This document shows, in pieces, positions 37,980 through 48,073 of a stretch of 64,000 nt of DNA (positions within the stretch are counted from its first letter, which is position 1; each line of letters begins with the position of its first letter). Below the pieces are notes generated by a model. It was not told where the DNA came from, ran no database searches, and saw nothing but the letters and a program-made list of their open reading frames with translations. Both the position numbers and the translations under genes were made by a program. Source of the stretch: Prevotellaceae bacterium (GTDB lineage: Bacteria > Bacteroidota > Bacteroidia > Bacteroidales > Paludibacteraceae); NCBI GenBank assembly GCA_020636675.1, contig JACJXK010000001.1, forward strand, positions 121,072-185,071, given 5' to 3'.

Positions 37980-39554
37980 TTATCCCTCCACCAGCCACTC
38001 GTCCAGATTTCTGGTGGCATGGTCGAAGCCCACGCCTATCTTGAACAGCTTGCGGGGGTCGTTGGCGAAACAGTCGGCATAACGGCTCTCTCTGATCTGC
38101 GCAAGGGCTTCCGCCGCCGTGCCGTTGGTCTTGAACTCCATCACGTAGATGTAGTCCTTTGTCTTGAGGGTGAAGTCGATGCGTCCAAGGGCGGTGTGAT
38201 GCTCCACCTCGGTATTGAAACCCATCAGGGTGAAAAGGATGTAAACGATGTTCTGGTATTGCTGTTCGAGCAGCTTTTCAAGCCTCTCTGCCGGAGCTTG
38301 CGTGTAAGGCACGTTGGCAAGCAAGGCTTTCAGCCGGTTAAAGAAGTCGTCGATACGGGCGGCTTCCACATCGTCGATGAAATTCCGGATGTTGAATGTT
38401 CCCCCGTTGTCGTTTATAGCTCCAATATATTGGGGCAACAGACTATTGAAGAAGCCTCGACGCACCTCCCTGTTGGGAAAGTCGAGCGTGTAACTTTCGT
38501 AATCGGAATCATACCCCTTTATTGTCAGATACCCGCTTTGGTAAAGGATGGGCACAATGTCACTCTGAGGCGTACTTATGTCGCCCAACTTCTCCGCAGA
38601 GACAGACACCCCACTTAGATTGGATAAATTATAATTGCCAGCCTGCAACAGTTTGACCAAGTAAGTCGGTGTGCCGGTGGCAAACCAATAGGCGTTGAGC
38701 TCTCCCGAGTTGTAAGCGGCCAAAAGACTGAATGGATTATATACCCCCACTTTCGACTTTGAAAAATGGTATCCGTCATACATCAGTTTCAGACTTGCTT
38801 TGATTTCCGCTATAGATTTGCCCAATTGAGAGGCAAGTTCCGCGGTGTCGTCCTCAAAAAAGGCATCCAGCTCCTCCTCCGTTATTCCGCAGACGCCGGC
38901 ATAGGCCGCCTGCATGGAGATGTCGTCAGGACTGTTCAGTCCGCTGAAGACGCCCACCTTCGCCCATTTGGTCACACCGGCGAGCATGGCGAAGTCTATC
39001 ATGCCGTTCATGCCCTTGATCACCGAATAGAACGACGAAAGCACATCGCGCATGTCGTCCTGCAGGGTCGGGTTGTCGATATTGTCCACCAGCGGCTTGT
39101 CGTATTCGTCCACAAGGATGGCCACCTTCTGTCCTGTTTGCTCCATGGCACGTTTTATCAAACCTTCGAAACGAAGAGAGAATGTCGTCTCTTTAGGATG
39201 TGAGCCATACATCTCCTCCCAATCCGCAAGTACCCGATCCAGCCGTTCGTTGAGGATGTCGATTGACGAAAACTTCTCCATCATCAGATTGAGGTAGAAC
39301 ACCGGACGGACTGTCCAGTCCTTTTCGAGCTCCATGATTTTCAGACCTTCGAAAAGTTCCTTCTTCCCTTCGAAATATGCTTTCAGCGTGCTTATCAGCA
39401 ACGATTTGCCGAAACGGCGCGGACGGCTGAGGAAGAAGAATCTCCCCGGCGTCACCAGGTTGTAGACGTATTCCGTCTTGTCCACGTAGACGTAACCCTT
39501 TTTGCGCAGGTTCTCGAAGTCCTGCATCCCGATCGGATAATATCTCTTTGCCAT
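37980..39554 (-). CDS. AAA-ATPase / PD-(D/E)XK nuclease protein, tandem copy B
   Basis: 524 residues with the same domains as copy A: SRPRRFGKS, VAILVDEYD, and the GRIDFTL..VMEFK nuclease core. Identical to copy A through about residue 215, including segment 101-143 (NERLDRVLADWEEMYG). Segment 216-285 is unique to B (AAYAGVCGITEEELDAFFEDD.., KSKVGVYNPFSLLAAYNSGEL). Segment 300-402 (QAGNYNLSNLSGVSVSAEKL.., GAINDNGGTFNIRNF) is shared with copy C. The 113-base spacer to copy A equals the spacer between C and B, so the array grew by tandem duplication of a 1688-bp unit and then exchanged segments. Confidence 0.88.
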   Translation of the reverse strand: MAKRYYPIGMQDFENLRKKGYVYVDKTEYVYNLVTPGRFFFLSRPRRFGKSLLISTLKAYFEGKKELFEGLKIMELEKDWTVRPVFYLNLMMEKFSSIDILNERLDRVLADWEEMYGSHPKETTFSLRFEGLIKRAMEQTGQKVAILVDEYDKPLVDNIDNPTLQDDMRDVLSSFYSVIKGMNGMIDFAMLAGVTKWAKVGVFSGLNSPDDISMQAAYAGVCGITEEELDAFFEDDTAELASQLGKSIAEIKASLKLMYDGYHFSKSKVGVYNPFSLLAAYNSGELNAYWFATGTPTYLVKLLQAGNYNLSNLSGVSVSAEKLGDISTPQSDIVPILYQSGYLTIKGYDSDYESYTLDFPNREVRRGFFNSLLPQYIGAINDNGGTFNIRNFIDDVEAARIDDFFNRLKALLANVPYTQAPAERLEKLLEQQYQNIVYILFTLMGFNTEVEHHTALGRIDFTLKTKDYIYVMEFKTNGTAAEALAQIRESRYADCFANDPRKLFKIGVGFDHATRNLDEWLVEG

Positions 39555-39575
39555 AGCACGCTTGTTTTTAGATTA

Positions 39576-39583
39576 CAAATATA
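39576..39583 (-). promoter_or_regulatory. -7 box of copy B
   Basis: TATATTTG on the minus strand, 21 bases upstream of the ATG at 39554. Confidence 0.65.
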
Positions 39584-39606
39584 ACACATTTCGGTTAGAG
39601 TGGACA

Positions 39607-39627
39607 GATTGTCCGGTCCGGACAATC
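39607..39627. promoter_or_regulatory. Operator-like palindrome upstream of copy B
   Basis: Same arms GATTGTCCGG/CCGGACAATC as at 37919-37939, inside the identical 113-base spacer. Confidence 0.5.
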
Positions 39628-39667
39628 AGACGGAACCCTCAGGATGTCTGTGGCTGGCTTCCCGTAT

Positions 39668-41242
39668 TTATCCCTCCACCAGCCACTCGTCCAGATTTCT
39701 GGTGGCATGGTCGAAGCCCACGCCTATCTTGAACAGCTTGCGGGGGTCGTTGGCGAAACAGTCGGCATAACGGCTCTCTCTGATCTGCGCAAGGGCTTCC
39801 GCCGCCGTGCCGTTGGTCTTGAACTCCATCACGTAGATGTAGTCCTTTGTCTTGAGGGTGAAGTCGATGCGTCCAAGGGCGGTGTGATGCTCCACCTCGG
39901 TATTGAAACCCATCAGGGTGAAAAGGATGTAAACGATGTTCTGGTATTGCTGTTCGAGCAGCTTTTCAAGCCTCTCTGCCGGAGCTTGCGTGTAAGGCAC
40001 GTTGGCAAGCAAGGCTTTCAGCCGGTTAAAGAAGTCGTCGATACGGGCGGCTTCCACATCGTCGATGAAATTCCGGATGTTGAATGTTCCCCCGTTGTCG
40101 TTTATAGCTCCAATATATTGGGGCAACAGACTATTGAAGAAGCCTCGACGCACCTCCCTGTTGGGAAAGTCGAGCGTGTAACTTTCGTAATCGGAATCAT
40201 ACCCCTTTATTGTCAGATACCCGCTTTGGTAAAGGATGGGCACAATGTCACTCTGAGGCGTACTTATGTCGCCCAACTTCTCCGCAGAGACAGACACCCC
40301 ACTTAGATTGGATAAATTATAATTGCCAGCCTGCAACAGTTTGACCAAGTAAGTCGGTGTGCCGGTGGCAAACCAATAGGCGTTGAGCTTCTTTGTATTA
40401 AAGCCCTGCATAAGACTGAACGGGTTGTAAATTTCAGGCGAATCCTCACTGAAATGATAACCGTCATACATCTCCTTCAGATCCTTTTTCATCTGCGCCT
40501 CATCCGTCCCCCTTTTCTTGGCAAACTCCAAAATATCCTCCGTGAAGTTGGAATAAAGTTCTTCCTCCGTGATACCGCACACGGCAGCATAGTCATCCTG
40601 CATGGAGATGTCGTCAGGACTGTTCAGCCCGCTGAAGACGCCCACCTTCGCCCATTTGGTCACACCGGCGAGCATGGCGAAGTCTATCATGCCGTTCATG
40701 CCCTTGATCACCGAATAGAACGACGAAAGCACATCGCGCATGTCGTCCTGCAGGGTCGGGTTGTCGATATTGTCCACCAGCGGCTTGTCGTATTCGTCCA
40801 CAAGAATGGCCACCTTCTTTCCCGTCTGCTCGACAGCTCGCTTTATCAGTCCAGCGAAGCGAAGGGAAAATGTAGTCTCGGAGGTTTCTCGACCGTATTG
40901 TTTTTCCCACTCCACCAAATTTGCATTGATGTTTTCGTTTAGAATGTCGATTGACGAGAACTTCTCCATCATCAGATTGAGGTAGAACACCGGACGGACA
41001 GTCCAGTCCTTTTCGAGCTCCATGATTTTCAGTCCTTCGAAAAGGTCCTTCTTCCCTTCGAAATAGGCTTTCAGCGTGCTTATCAGCAACGATTTGCCGA
41101 AACGGCGCGGACGGCTGAGGAAGAAGAATCTCCCCGGCGTCACCAGGTTGTAGACGTATTCCGTCTTGTCCACGTAGACGTAACCCTTTTTGCGCAGGTT
41201 CTCGAAGTCCTGCATCCCGATCGGATAATATCTCTTTGCCAT
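39668..41242 (-). CDS. AAA-ATPase / PD-(D/E)XK nuclease protein, tandem copy C
   Basis: 524 residues, same domain plan. Copy C carries an alternative segment 101-143 (NENINANLVEWEKQYGRETS.., RAVEQTGKK), shares segment 216-285 with copy A (DDYAAVCGITEEELYSNFTEDILEF..) and shares segment 300-402 and the VEG end with copy B. Catalytic motifs are intact. It is the first of the three in transcription order. Its promoter region has the same -7 box, but diverges from the others beyond it and lacks the palindrome. Confidence 0.88.
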   Translation of the reverse strand: MAKRYYPIGMQDFENLRKKGYVYVDKTEYVYNLVTPGRFFFLSRPRRFGKSLLISTLKAYFEGKKDLFEGLKIMELEKDWTVRPVFYLNLMMEKFSSIDILNENINANLVEWEKQYGRETSETTFSLRFAGLIKRAVEQTGKKVAILVDEYDKPLVDNIDNPTLQDDMRDVLSSFYSVIKGMNGMIDFAMLAGVTKWAKVGVFSGLNSPDDISMQDDYAAVCGITEEELYSNFTEDILEFAKKRGTDEAQMKKDLKEMYDGYHFSEDSPEIYNPFSLMQGFNTKKLNAYWFATGTPTYLVKLLQAGNYNLSNLSGVSVSAEKLGDISTPQSDIVPILYQSGYLTIKGYDSDYESYTLDFPNREVRRGFFNSLLPQYIGAINDNGGTFNIRNFIDDVEAARIDDFFNRLKALLANVPYTQAPAERLEKLLEQQYQNIVYILFTLMGFNTEVEHHTALGRIDFTLKTKDYIYVMEFKTNGTAAEALAQIRESRYADCFANDPRKLFKIGVGFDHATRNLDEWLVEG

Positions 41243-41263
41243 AGCACGCTTGTTTTTAGATTA

Positions 41264-41271
41264 CAAATATA
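41264..41271 (-). promoter_or_regulatory. -7 box of copy C
   Basis: TATATTTG on the minus strand, 21 bases upstream of the ATG at 41242. Confidence 0.65.
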
Positions 41272-41459
41272 ACACATTTCGGTTAGAGTGGATAAAACAC
41301 GAGAGGGTTTAGAACTCAATCGATTGGCATCCTATCCTTTTCTACAGGCAGAAATTCCGCATTCTCAGAAGGAACGCAGGCCAGCACTCTTATGCCACAG
41401 TCCGTTCAGGCAAGAAAGAAAAAGGCTTATCCTATTATTCATGCAAAAAATATAGACAT

Positions 41460-41526
41460 TACAGGAGATACGGCACATTCCTCCGCTAAAACCTTTTGAC
41501 ACCTCGGGCCTTGGGCAAAAAAAAGG
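41460..41526 (+). repeat. Fragment of the MITE-like repeat
   Basis: ACGGCACATTCCTCCGCTAA, then AACCTTTTG..CCTCGGGC..GGGCAAAAA corresponds to the middle of copies 1 and 2 (around 17560-17620). Its final A-run forms the T-tract of the ddh terminator. The rest of 41272-41459 shows nothing. Confidence 0.6.
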
Positions 41527-41550
41527 ATGCATATTTCTATGCACCCTTTC
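41515..41550 (-). terminator. Terminator of ddh
   Basis: On the minus strand AAAGGGTGCATA/TATGCATCCTTT (one mismatch, 4-base loop) is followed by TTTTT. Confidence 0.75.
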
Positions 41551-41569
41551 AGATTACTTATAATATAAA

Positions 41570-42472
41570 CTATACTAGTGACTTGATCAAAGTCTCTTTG
41601 TCTCCGGCAAGAAGATCCATAGGGGCAACCTCTGGCAAAGCATAGCAGCCTGGTCTCTGCTTAACCACCGCACGGGCGCAAGCTGTCAAGATCTGAGCCG
41701 TCAAAGCAGGGTTATTGATATGCATACGGAACTCGAACAATTGGTTCTGCGTTTTTCCGGAAACACCCTTTCTCTCAATCAACACACCATGTCCCATATC
41801 CTGAAGAGCATCAACACTATCTACCGACATCACGTGGGTCTCGTCGTGAGAGAAGTAAGAATCAGCCTTGATTGCAGCAGTCACATCCTCCAACTTAGCA
41901 CCTGCCTCCAACTCAACGTATACCATACGGCGATGAACGCCCGTACCGGTAGGAATTGTCATTGACAATGCGTTTTTCACTCCAGCTTTAGAACGGGCCA
42001 CTACCGAGTGACCCATACTCATACCTGGACCGAAGTTTGTATAAGTGATACCCTTAGGAGCCATCGCCATAAGAAGCGTACGAACCACTGAGTCGGTTCC
42101 CGGATCCCAACCGGCAGAGATGATTGAAGCCACATTGTGCTTCTTGCACTCAGCATCCAACATCTCGTGGAGATTCCACAATTCTCCATGGATATCGTAG
42201 CTATCGACAGTACAGATACCCTTCTCCACCACACTTTTAGCCAATTCAGGGATACTACGTGTAGGACCACAAAGGATAGCGACATCCACTTTTCCAAGAT
42301 CATCTATATTAGACACGACCTTTACACCAGCCAACTCGGCCGAAGCGTTAGAAACAGAAGACGCACGGCGGACAACGCCGACAAGCTCCATGTCTGTAGC
42401 AGCCTGTACGGCCTCTACAGCAAAACGTCCGATATTACCATATCCAACGACTGCAACTTTCAAAATACTCAT
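41570..42472 (-). CDS. ddh: meso-Diaminopimelate D-dehydrogenase
   Basis: 300 residues. The N-terminal Rossmann fold has VAVVGYGNIGRFAVEA, followed by CGPTRSIPEL, SAGWDPGTDSVVRTL and FGPGMSMGHSVVARSKAGVKNALSMTIPTG, all diagnostic of Ddh. It makes meso-diaminopimelate in one NADPH- and ammonia-dependent step from tetrahydrodipicolinate, for peptidoglycan and lysine. Monocistronic with a terminator; gdhA, another ammonia-assimilating enzyme, lies just upstream on the same strand but behind its own terminator. Confidence 0.95.
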   Translation of the reverse strand: MSILKVAVVGYGNIGRFAVEAVQAATDMELVGVVRRASSVSNASAELAGVKVVSNIDDLGKVDVAILCGPTRSIPELAKSVVEKGICTVDSYDIHGELWNLHEMLDAECKKHNVASIISAGWDPGTDSVVRTLLMAMAPKGITYTNFGPGMSMGHSVVARSKAGVKNALSMTIPTGTGVHRRMVYVELEAGAKLEDVTAAIKADSYFSHDETHVMSVDSVDALQDMGHGVLIERKGVSGKTQNQLFEFRMHINNPALTAQILTACARAVVKQRPGCYALPEVAPMDLLAGDKETLIKSLV

Positions 42473-42683
42473 GACTATATATTTTTATCCAATTATATTC
42501 AAATCAAAGAGACGACACAAAAGTCAATCTCAGAGTCCATACAACAACACACACCCGACGCCCATGGACAAGGCTCCACAAACAAGTAAACGAAGAAAAA
42601 ACTACATTTGGCCAAGATTTACATCAAATTCATAAAACACGTTCTATCAAACGATTACAAAGCAAAGAAAATCAGATGAAGTT

Positions 42684-42720
42684 TAAAAAAAGTTCCCCGC
42701 CGTAAAACGGGGAACTTTTT
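42684..42720 (-). terminator. Terminator of gdhA
   Basis: AAAAAGTTCCCCG/CGGGGAACTTTTT stem with an 8-base loop, T-run on either strand; it separates gdhA from ddh. Confidence 0.85.
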
Positions 42721-42738
42721 ATCTGATTATGTATAAGA

Positions 42739-44091
<1,353 letters not shown>

Positions 44092-44193
44092 AGCTAAAAA
44101 ATTAAATTTGTGTTATTTGTTATACTTATCTCGTCGTTTCTTGTTTCTTTCTTCCTCATTAAAAAACGGGGAAAACGGGTCTTGTCGTTTACA

Positions 44194-44216
44194 AAAAGTC
44201 ATCTTTTCTGACTTTT
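44194..44216 (-). promoter_or_regulatory. Hairpin in the gdhA leader
   Basis: AAAAGTCA/TGACTTTT with a 7-base loop lies between the -7 box and gdhA start; on the minus strand it is followed by a short T-run, so it could be an attenuator or only a stabilising stem. Confidence 0.35.
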
Positions 44217-44253
44217 GTCCTCCATTTTTTCGTTTTTTAATCTCAAACAGTGG

Positions 44254-44261
44254 CAAAGATA
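44254..44261 (-). promoter_or_regulatory. Probable -7 box for gdhA
   Basis: TATCTTTG on the minus strand, about 163 bases upstream of the ATG at 44091. Confidence 0.55.
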
Positions 44262-44459
44262 ACCATTTTACACCAAAAACAGAAAAATATTGACATAAAA
44301 CAATAGACTTTTTATACTTAAACTTCTATTTATACATAAAACAAACCGATTTCATAACATATACAAATAAAACCGCACCCATTTATTTATATTCGAAACA
44401 AACGTCATCATAAAAATAACATATAGTGCAGGGGCAACGAACGCACCCCGCATTTTATT

Positions 44460-44467
44460 TATTTTTG
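44460..44467 (+). promoter_or_regulatory. Probable -7 box for the DapL-like gene
   Basis: TATTTTTG, about 175 bases upstream of the ATG at 44643. Between 44262 and 44642 no gene is supported. Confidence 0.5.
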
Positions 44468-44642
44468 TGAACATATTATGCAATGTCAAGAAATCAGAGA
44501 TTTCATTCAAAGAAGAAACGTTTCAAGACGCATAAAAGATTTTTTCTTCGGATACAATTTTCTCCGCATCTGGATGTTTGTCTTTTATTCAAATACCGTA
44601 TATTTAGACAAAATACCAGATTGAAAATTAAAACTATCGAAC

Positions 44643-45875
44643 ATGGCTCTAATCAACGAAGATTATCTGAAACTTCCGGACAGTTATCTTTTTACGGAAA
44701 TAACGAGAAAGATAAATGTGTTCAAAGCAACGAGACCGAAAGCGAATGTCATACATCTTGACGCCGGAGACACCACCAGCATCCTGAAGGGAGAGGTCAT
44801 AGACACCCTACACAACGCCATCGACGAGTTGGCAGACATGGGTGGAGTGAAGAACTTCAACGCCGAAGAGCACCGCAAATCACTCATATCAAGAATTTTA
44901 AAGAACGACTACGAATCACGTGGCGTAAAACTTTCGCAAGAGGAGATATTTCTCAACGACAGTTCAAGAGATGCAGCCGAGGAGTTCAGCGAAATACTCA
45001 GCACCGATAATATAATAGGGATACTCGACCCCACCTATCCGGCATACATCTATTCGAACGTCATGAACGGAAGAGCCGGAGACAAGATGGAGGACGGCAG
45101 ATGGAGCAATCTAATCTACATCCCATGTAATATGGAGAACGATTTCACTCCTCAAATTCCGAAAGAGAAACTAGACGTGATATACCTCAATCTGCCGAAC
45201 AATCCGACAGGGATCACGCTCACATCGGCAGAGTTGAAGAAGTGGGTGAAATATGCAGTAGACAATCAGGCTCTGATCATCTACGACGCCGCGCTTGAGC
45301 ACTACATCACAGACAAGAACGTTCCCCACTCCATCTACGAGATAAAAGGTGCGAAGAAAGTAGCCATCGAGATACGAAGCCTATCAAAAACGACAGGATA
45401 CACGGGCACCAACTTCTCATTCATCGTTGTCCCTAACGAAGTGATGGCATACACCCAAATGGGAGAAAACGTATCCATCCACAAATTATGGCAAAGGAGA
45501 CACACCTCCAAATACAACGGGATGCCATATACTTCCATATTGACGGCCGAGGCCGCCTACTCTGCCGAAGGCATAAAAGAGAGGATGGAACTGACGGGCT
45601 ACTATATGGAGAACGCCCGGATCATACGGGAAACGCTGACCCAAATAGGATACGAGGTGTGGGGCGGCAAAAACTCCCCATACCTATGGGTGAAGACCCC
45701 AAAAGGAGAATCATCCTGGAAATTTTTCGAACAGATGCTATACGAAAACAACGTGGTCTGCACTCCCGGCGTAGGATTCTGCCCCGGTGGCGAAGGTTAC
45801 GTCAGATTCACTGGCTTCGCGAAAAGAGAGGATGTGAAAGAGGCTATGGATCGATTGAGGAACAAGACCAAATAG
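44643..45875 (+). CDS. Divergent LL-diaminopimelate aminotransferase-like (DapL-type) protein
   Basis: 410 residues, fold-type I PLP enzyme closest to DapL: DPTYPAYIYSNVMNGRAG, LNLPNNPTGITLTSAELKKWV, IEIRSLSKTTGYTGT, LWQRRHTSKYNG and GEGYVRFTGFAKRED. The PLP lysine is K249. Several normally fixed positions differ: the Arg eight residues after the lysine (Arg266 in aspartate aminotransferase numbering, phosphate contact) is N257; the Tyr three after the PLP-contacting Asp is L218 (DAALEH instead of DAAYEA); the GIGDVT block reads DAGDTT. It may be a paralogue with another substrate or altered activity. ddh nearby offers a separate route to meso-diaminopimelate. Confidence 0.8.
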   Translation: MALINEDYLKLPDSYLFTEITRKINVFKATRPKANVIHLDAGDTTSILKGEVIDTLHNAIDELADMGGVKNFNAEEHRKSLISRILKNDYESRGVKLSQEEIFLNDSSRDAAEEFSEILSTDNIIGILDPTYPAYIYSNVMNGRAGDKMEDGRWSNLIYIPCNMENDFTPQIPKEKLDVIYLNLPNNPTGITLTSAELKKWVKYAVDNQALIIYDAALEHYITDKNVPHSIYEIKGAKKVAIEIRSLSKTTGYTGTNFSFIVVPNEVMAYTQMGENVSIHKLWQRRHTSKYNGMPYTSILTAEAAYSAEGIKERMELTGYYMENARIIRETLTQIGYEVWGGKNSPYLWVKTPKGESSWKFFEQMLYENNVVCTPGVGFCPGGEGYVRFTGFAKREDVKEAMDRLRNKTK

Positions 45876-45989
45876 AATGAACTGGACTTTTCTAACCCGA
45901 CCATACTCCTCTTGAATATCACGACAAGACAAATTATATTTTTTAAAAACCTTTATATAAAAATCGCTTACGGCGAAAAAAAAAAATTT

Positions 45990-47834
45990 ATGTGCGGAAT
46001 TGTAGGATACATAGGAAAGAGAGACGCATATCCAATCCTTATCAAAGGATTACACAGGTTGGAATACCGAGGATATGACAGTGCAGGCATCGCCTTAATA
46101 AACAAGGAGAACGAGCTTAGTGTCTACAAAACGAAAGGAAAAGTTGCTGATCTGGAAAGTTTTGTCTGCAGCAAAGACATCAACGGGACGGTAGGAATAG
46201 CCCACACCCGCTGGGCAACCCACGGCGAACCAAACAACGCCAACGCCCATCCCCACTACTCACAGTCGGAGGAGCTGGCCATGATACACAACGGCATCAT
46301 TGAAAACTATGCCGTATTGAAAGAGCAGTTGAAGGCCAACGGCTATACCTTCCAAAGTAGCACAGACACAGAGGTACTGGTACAACTGATAGAATATATC
46401 AAAAAGCTGCATAAGACAGACCTTTTCACTGCCGTGCAGCTTGCGCTCAACCAAGTAGTGGGAGCCTACGCCATCGCCATCATAGAGAAAGGCAATCCGG
46501 ACACGATCATCGCTGCCAGGAAAAGCAGTCCGCTCGTGGTCGGAATAGGAGACGACGAATACTTCCTTGCCTCTGACGCCACTCCAATCATCGAATATAC
46601 CAACAAAGTGGTATATCTGAACGACGAGGAGATTGCCATCATCAAAAGAGGAGAAGCCTTGAAGATAAAGACAATAGGCAACATAGACAAAACACCACAG
46701 ATACAGCAGCTGGAGCTCAGTCTCAGCCAGTTGGAGAAAGGATCGTATGACCACTTCATGCTGAAAGAGATTTTCGAGCAGACCAAAACACTGACAGACT
46801 GTATGCGCGGACGCGTCAACATAGACGTCAACAACATCGCATTGTCCGGTTTCATAGACCACAAGGAGAAATTCCTGAACGCAAAACGCATCATCATCAC
46901 CGCTTGCGGCACCTCCTGGCACGCCGGACTCATCGGAATGTATGCCATAGAAGAGTTTGCCCGCATTCCCGTAGAGGTAGAATACTCGTCAGAGTTTCGT
47001 TACCGCAAACCCGTCATCAACAAAGACGACATCGTGATAGCCATCTCCCAGTCGGGAGAAACGGCAGATACGCTAGCGGCCATCGAATTGGCCAAGAATA
47101 ACGGAGCCTTCATCTTCGGCATCTGCAATGTGGTAGGCTCATCCATTGCACGCGCAACAGACAGCGGATGCTATACACACGTAGGTCCGGAAATCGGAGT
47201 CGCATCGACAAAGGCATTTACCGCACAAGTACAAGTGCTGCTCATGCTCGCACTTTCTATCGCCAAAGAGAAGAAAACGATAGGAAACCAGAAGTTTCTC
47301 GATATACTGGGAGAGATGACGTTGATACCTCAAAAGATAGGACAAATACTGAAACTCAACGACAGCATCAAGAATTTCGCACAGATCTTCACATACGCAA
47401 GCAACTTTATCTATCTAGGCAGAGGATACAACTACCCTATCGCCATGGAAGGTGCGCTCAAGCTGAAGGAGATCTCCTACATACACGCAGAAGGCTACCC
47501 TGCCGCAGAGATGAAGCACGGGCCAATAGCCCTGATCAACGCAGAGATGCCGGTAGTCGTAATAGCCACCAATGCGGGAATGTACGAGAAGGTGGTCAGC
47601 AACATAGAAGAGATCAAAGCAAGGAAGGGAAAAGTGATAGCCATCATCACCGAGGGCGACGAGGTGGTGCGCCATTTGGCCGACTTCTGCATCCAGATTC
47701 CGGAGACGGAAGAGTGTCTGGTGCCACTGCTGGCATCCATTCCGCTACAACTCCTCGCCTACCACATCGCAGTAGTGAAAGGGTGCGACATAGATCAGCC
47801 AAGAAACTTGGCAAAATCTGTCACCGTAGAATAA
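45990..47834 (+). CDS. glmS: Glutamine-fructose-6-phosphate aminotransferase (isomerising)
   Basis: 614 residues from MCGIVGYIG, chosen because the cysteine after Met is the amidotransferase nucleophile that is exposed by removal of Met; the frame back to 45912 is leader. N-terminal class II glutaminase (CGIVGYIG, HTRWATHGEPN, NGIIENY) is followed by two SIS domains (ACGTSWHAGLIGMYAIEEFARIPVEVEYSSEFRYR, SQSGETADTLAAIELAK, LGRGYNYPIAMEGALKLKEISYIHAEGYPAAEMKHGPIALI) and the C-terminal PRNLAKSVTVE. It makes glucosamine-6-phosphate for cell-wall synthesis. Ends at a clear terminator. Confidence 0.97.
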   Translation: MCGIVGYIGKRDAYPILIKGLHRLEYRGYDSAGIALINKENELSVYKTKGKVADLESFVCSKDINGTVGIAHTRWATHGEPNNANAHPHYSQSEELAMIHNGIIENYAVLKEQLKANGYTFQSSTDTEVLVQLIEYIKKLHKTDLFTAVQLALNQVVGAYAIAIIEKGNPDTIIAARKSSPLVVGIGDDEYFLASDATPIIEYTNKVVYLNDEEIAIIKRGEALKIKTIGNIDKTPQIQQLELSLSQLEKGSYDHFMLKEIFEQTKTLTDCMRGRVNIDVNNIALSGFIDHKEKFLNAKRIIITACGTSWHAGLIGMYAIEEFARIPVEVEYSSEFRYRKPVINKDDIVIAISQSGETADTLAAIELAKNNGAFIFGICNVVGSSIARATDSGCYTHVGPEIGVASTKAFTAQVQVLLMLALSIAKEKKTIGNQKFLDILGEMTLIPQKIGQILKLNDSIKNFAQIFTYASNFIYLGRGYNYPIAMEGALKLKEISYIHAEGYPAAEMKHGPIALINAEMPVVVIATNAGMYEKVVSNIEEIKARKGKVIAIITEGDEVVRHLADFCIQIPETEECLVPLLASIPLQLLAYHIAVVKGCDIDQPRNLAKSVTVE

Positions 47835-47837
47835 TAG

Positions 47838-47875
47838 AAAGGAGACGCAACCTCTTGTTGCGCCTCCTTTTTTTA
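47838..47875 (+). terminator. Terminator of glmS
   Basis: AAAGGAGACGCAAC/GTTGCGCCTCCTTT with one mismatch and a 5-base loop, followed by TTTT. Confidence 0.85.
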
Positions 47876-48073
47876 TAAAATAAGATTTGCAAACAGCCAC
47901 TTGTCCCGACAACGGCAAGGAAATGCAAACTATTTTGGAAATGATAAGAACATTAGAATAACAATTGGAGTTCTTTTTTCAAGATTGGCATTTGGGAAAT
48001 CCGCATTCACGAATACCCATTTGTCCAATAAAAACAAAGATTCCTTTTATATTCTTACTTTACTAATATAAAT

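Noticed and set aside
37956..40306. Two identical 220-codon plus-strand frames
   Set aside because: Antisense to copies B and C; identical only because the sense genes are duplicated.
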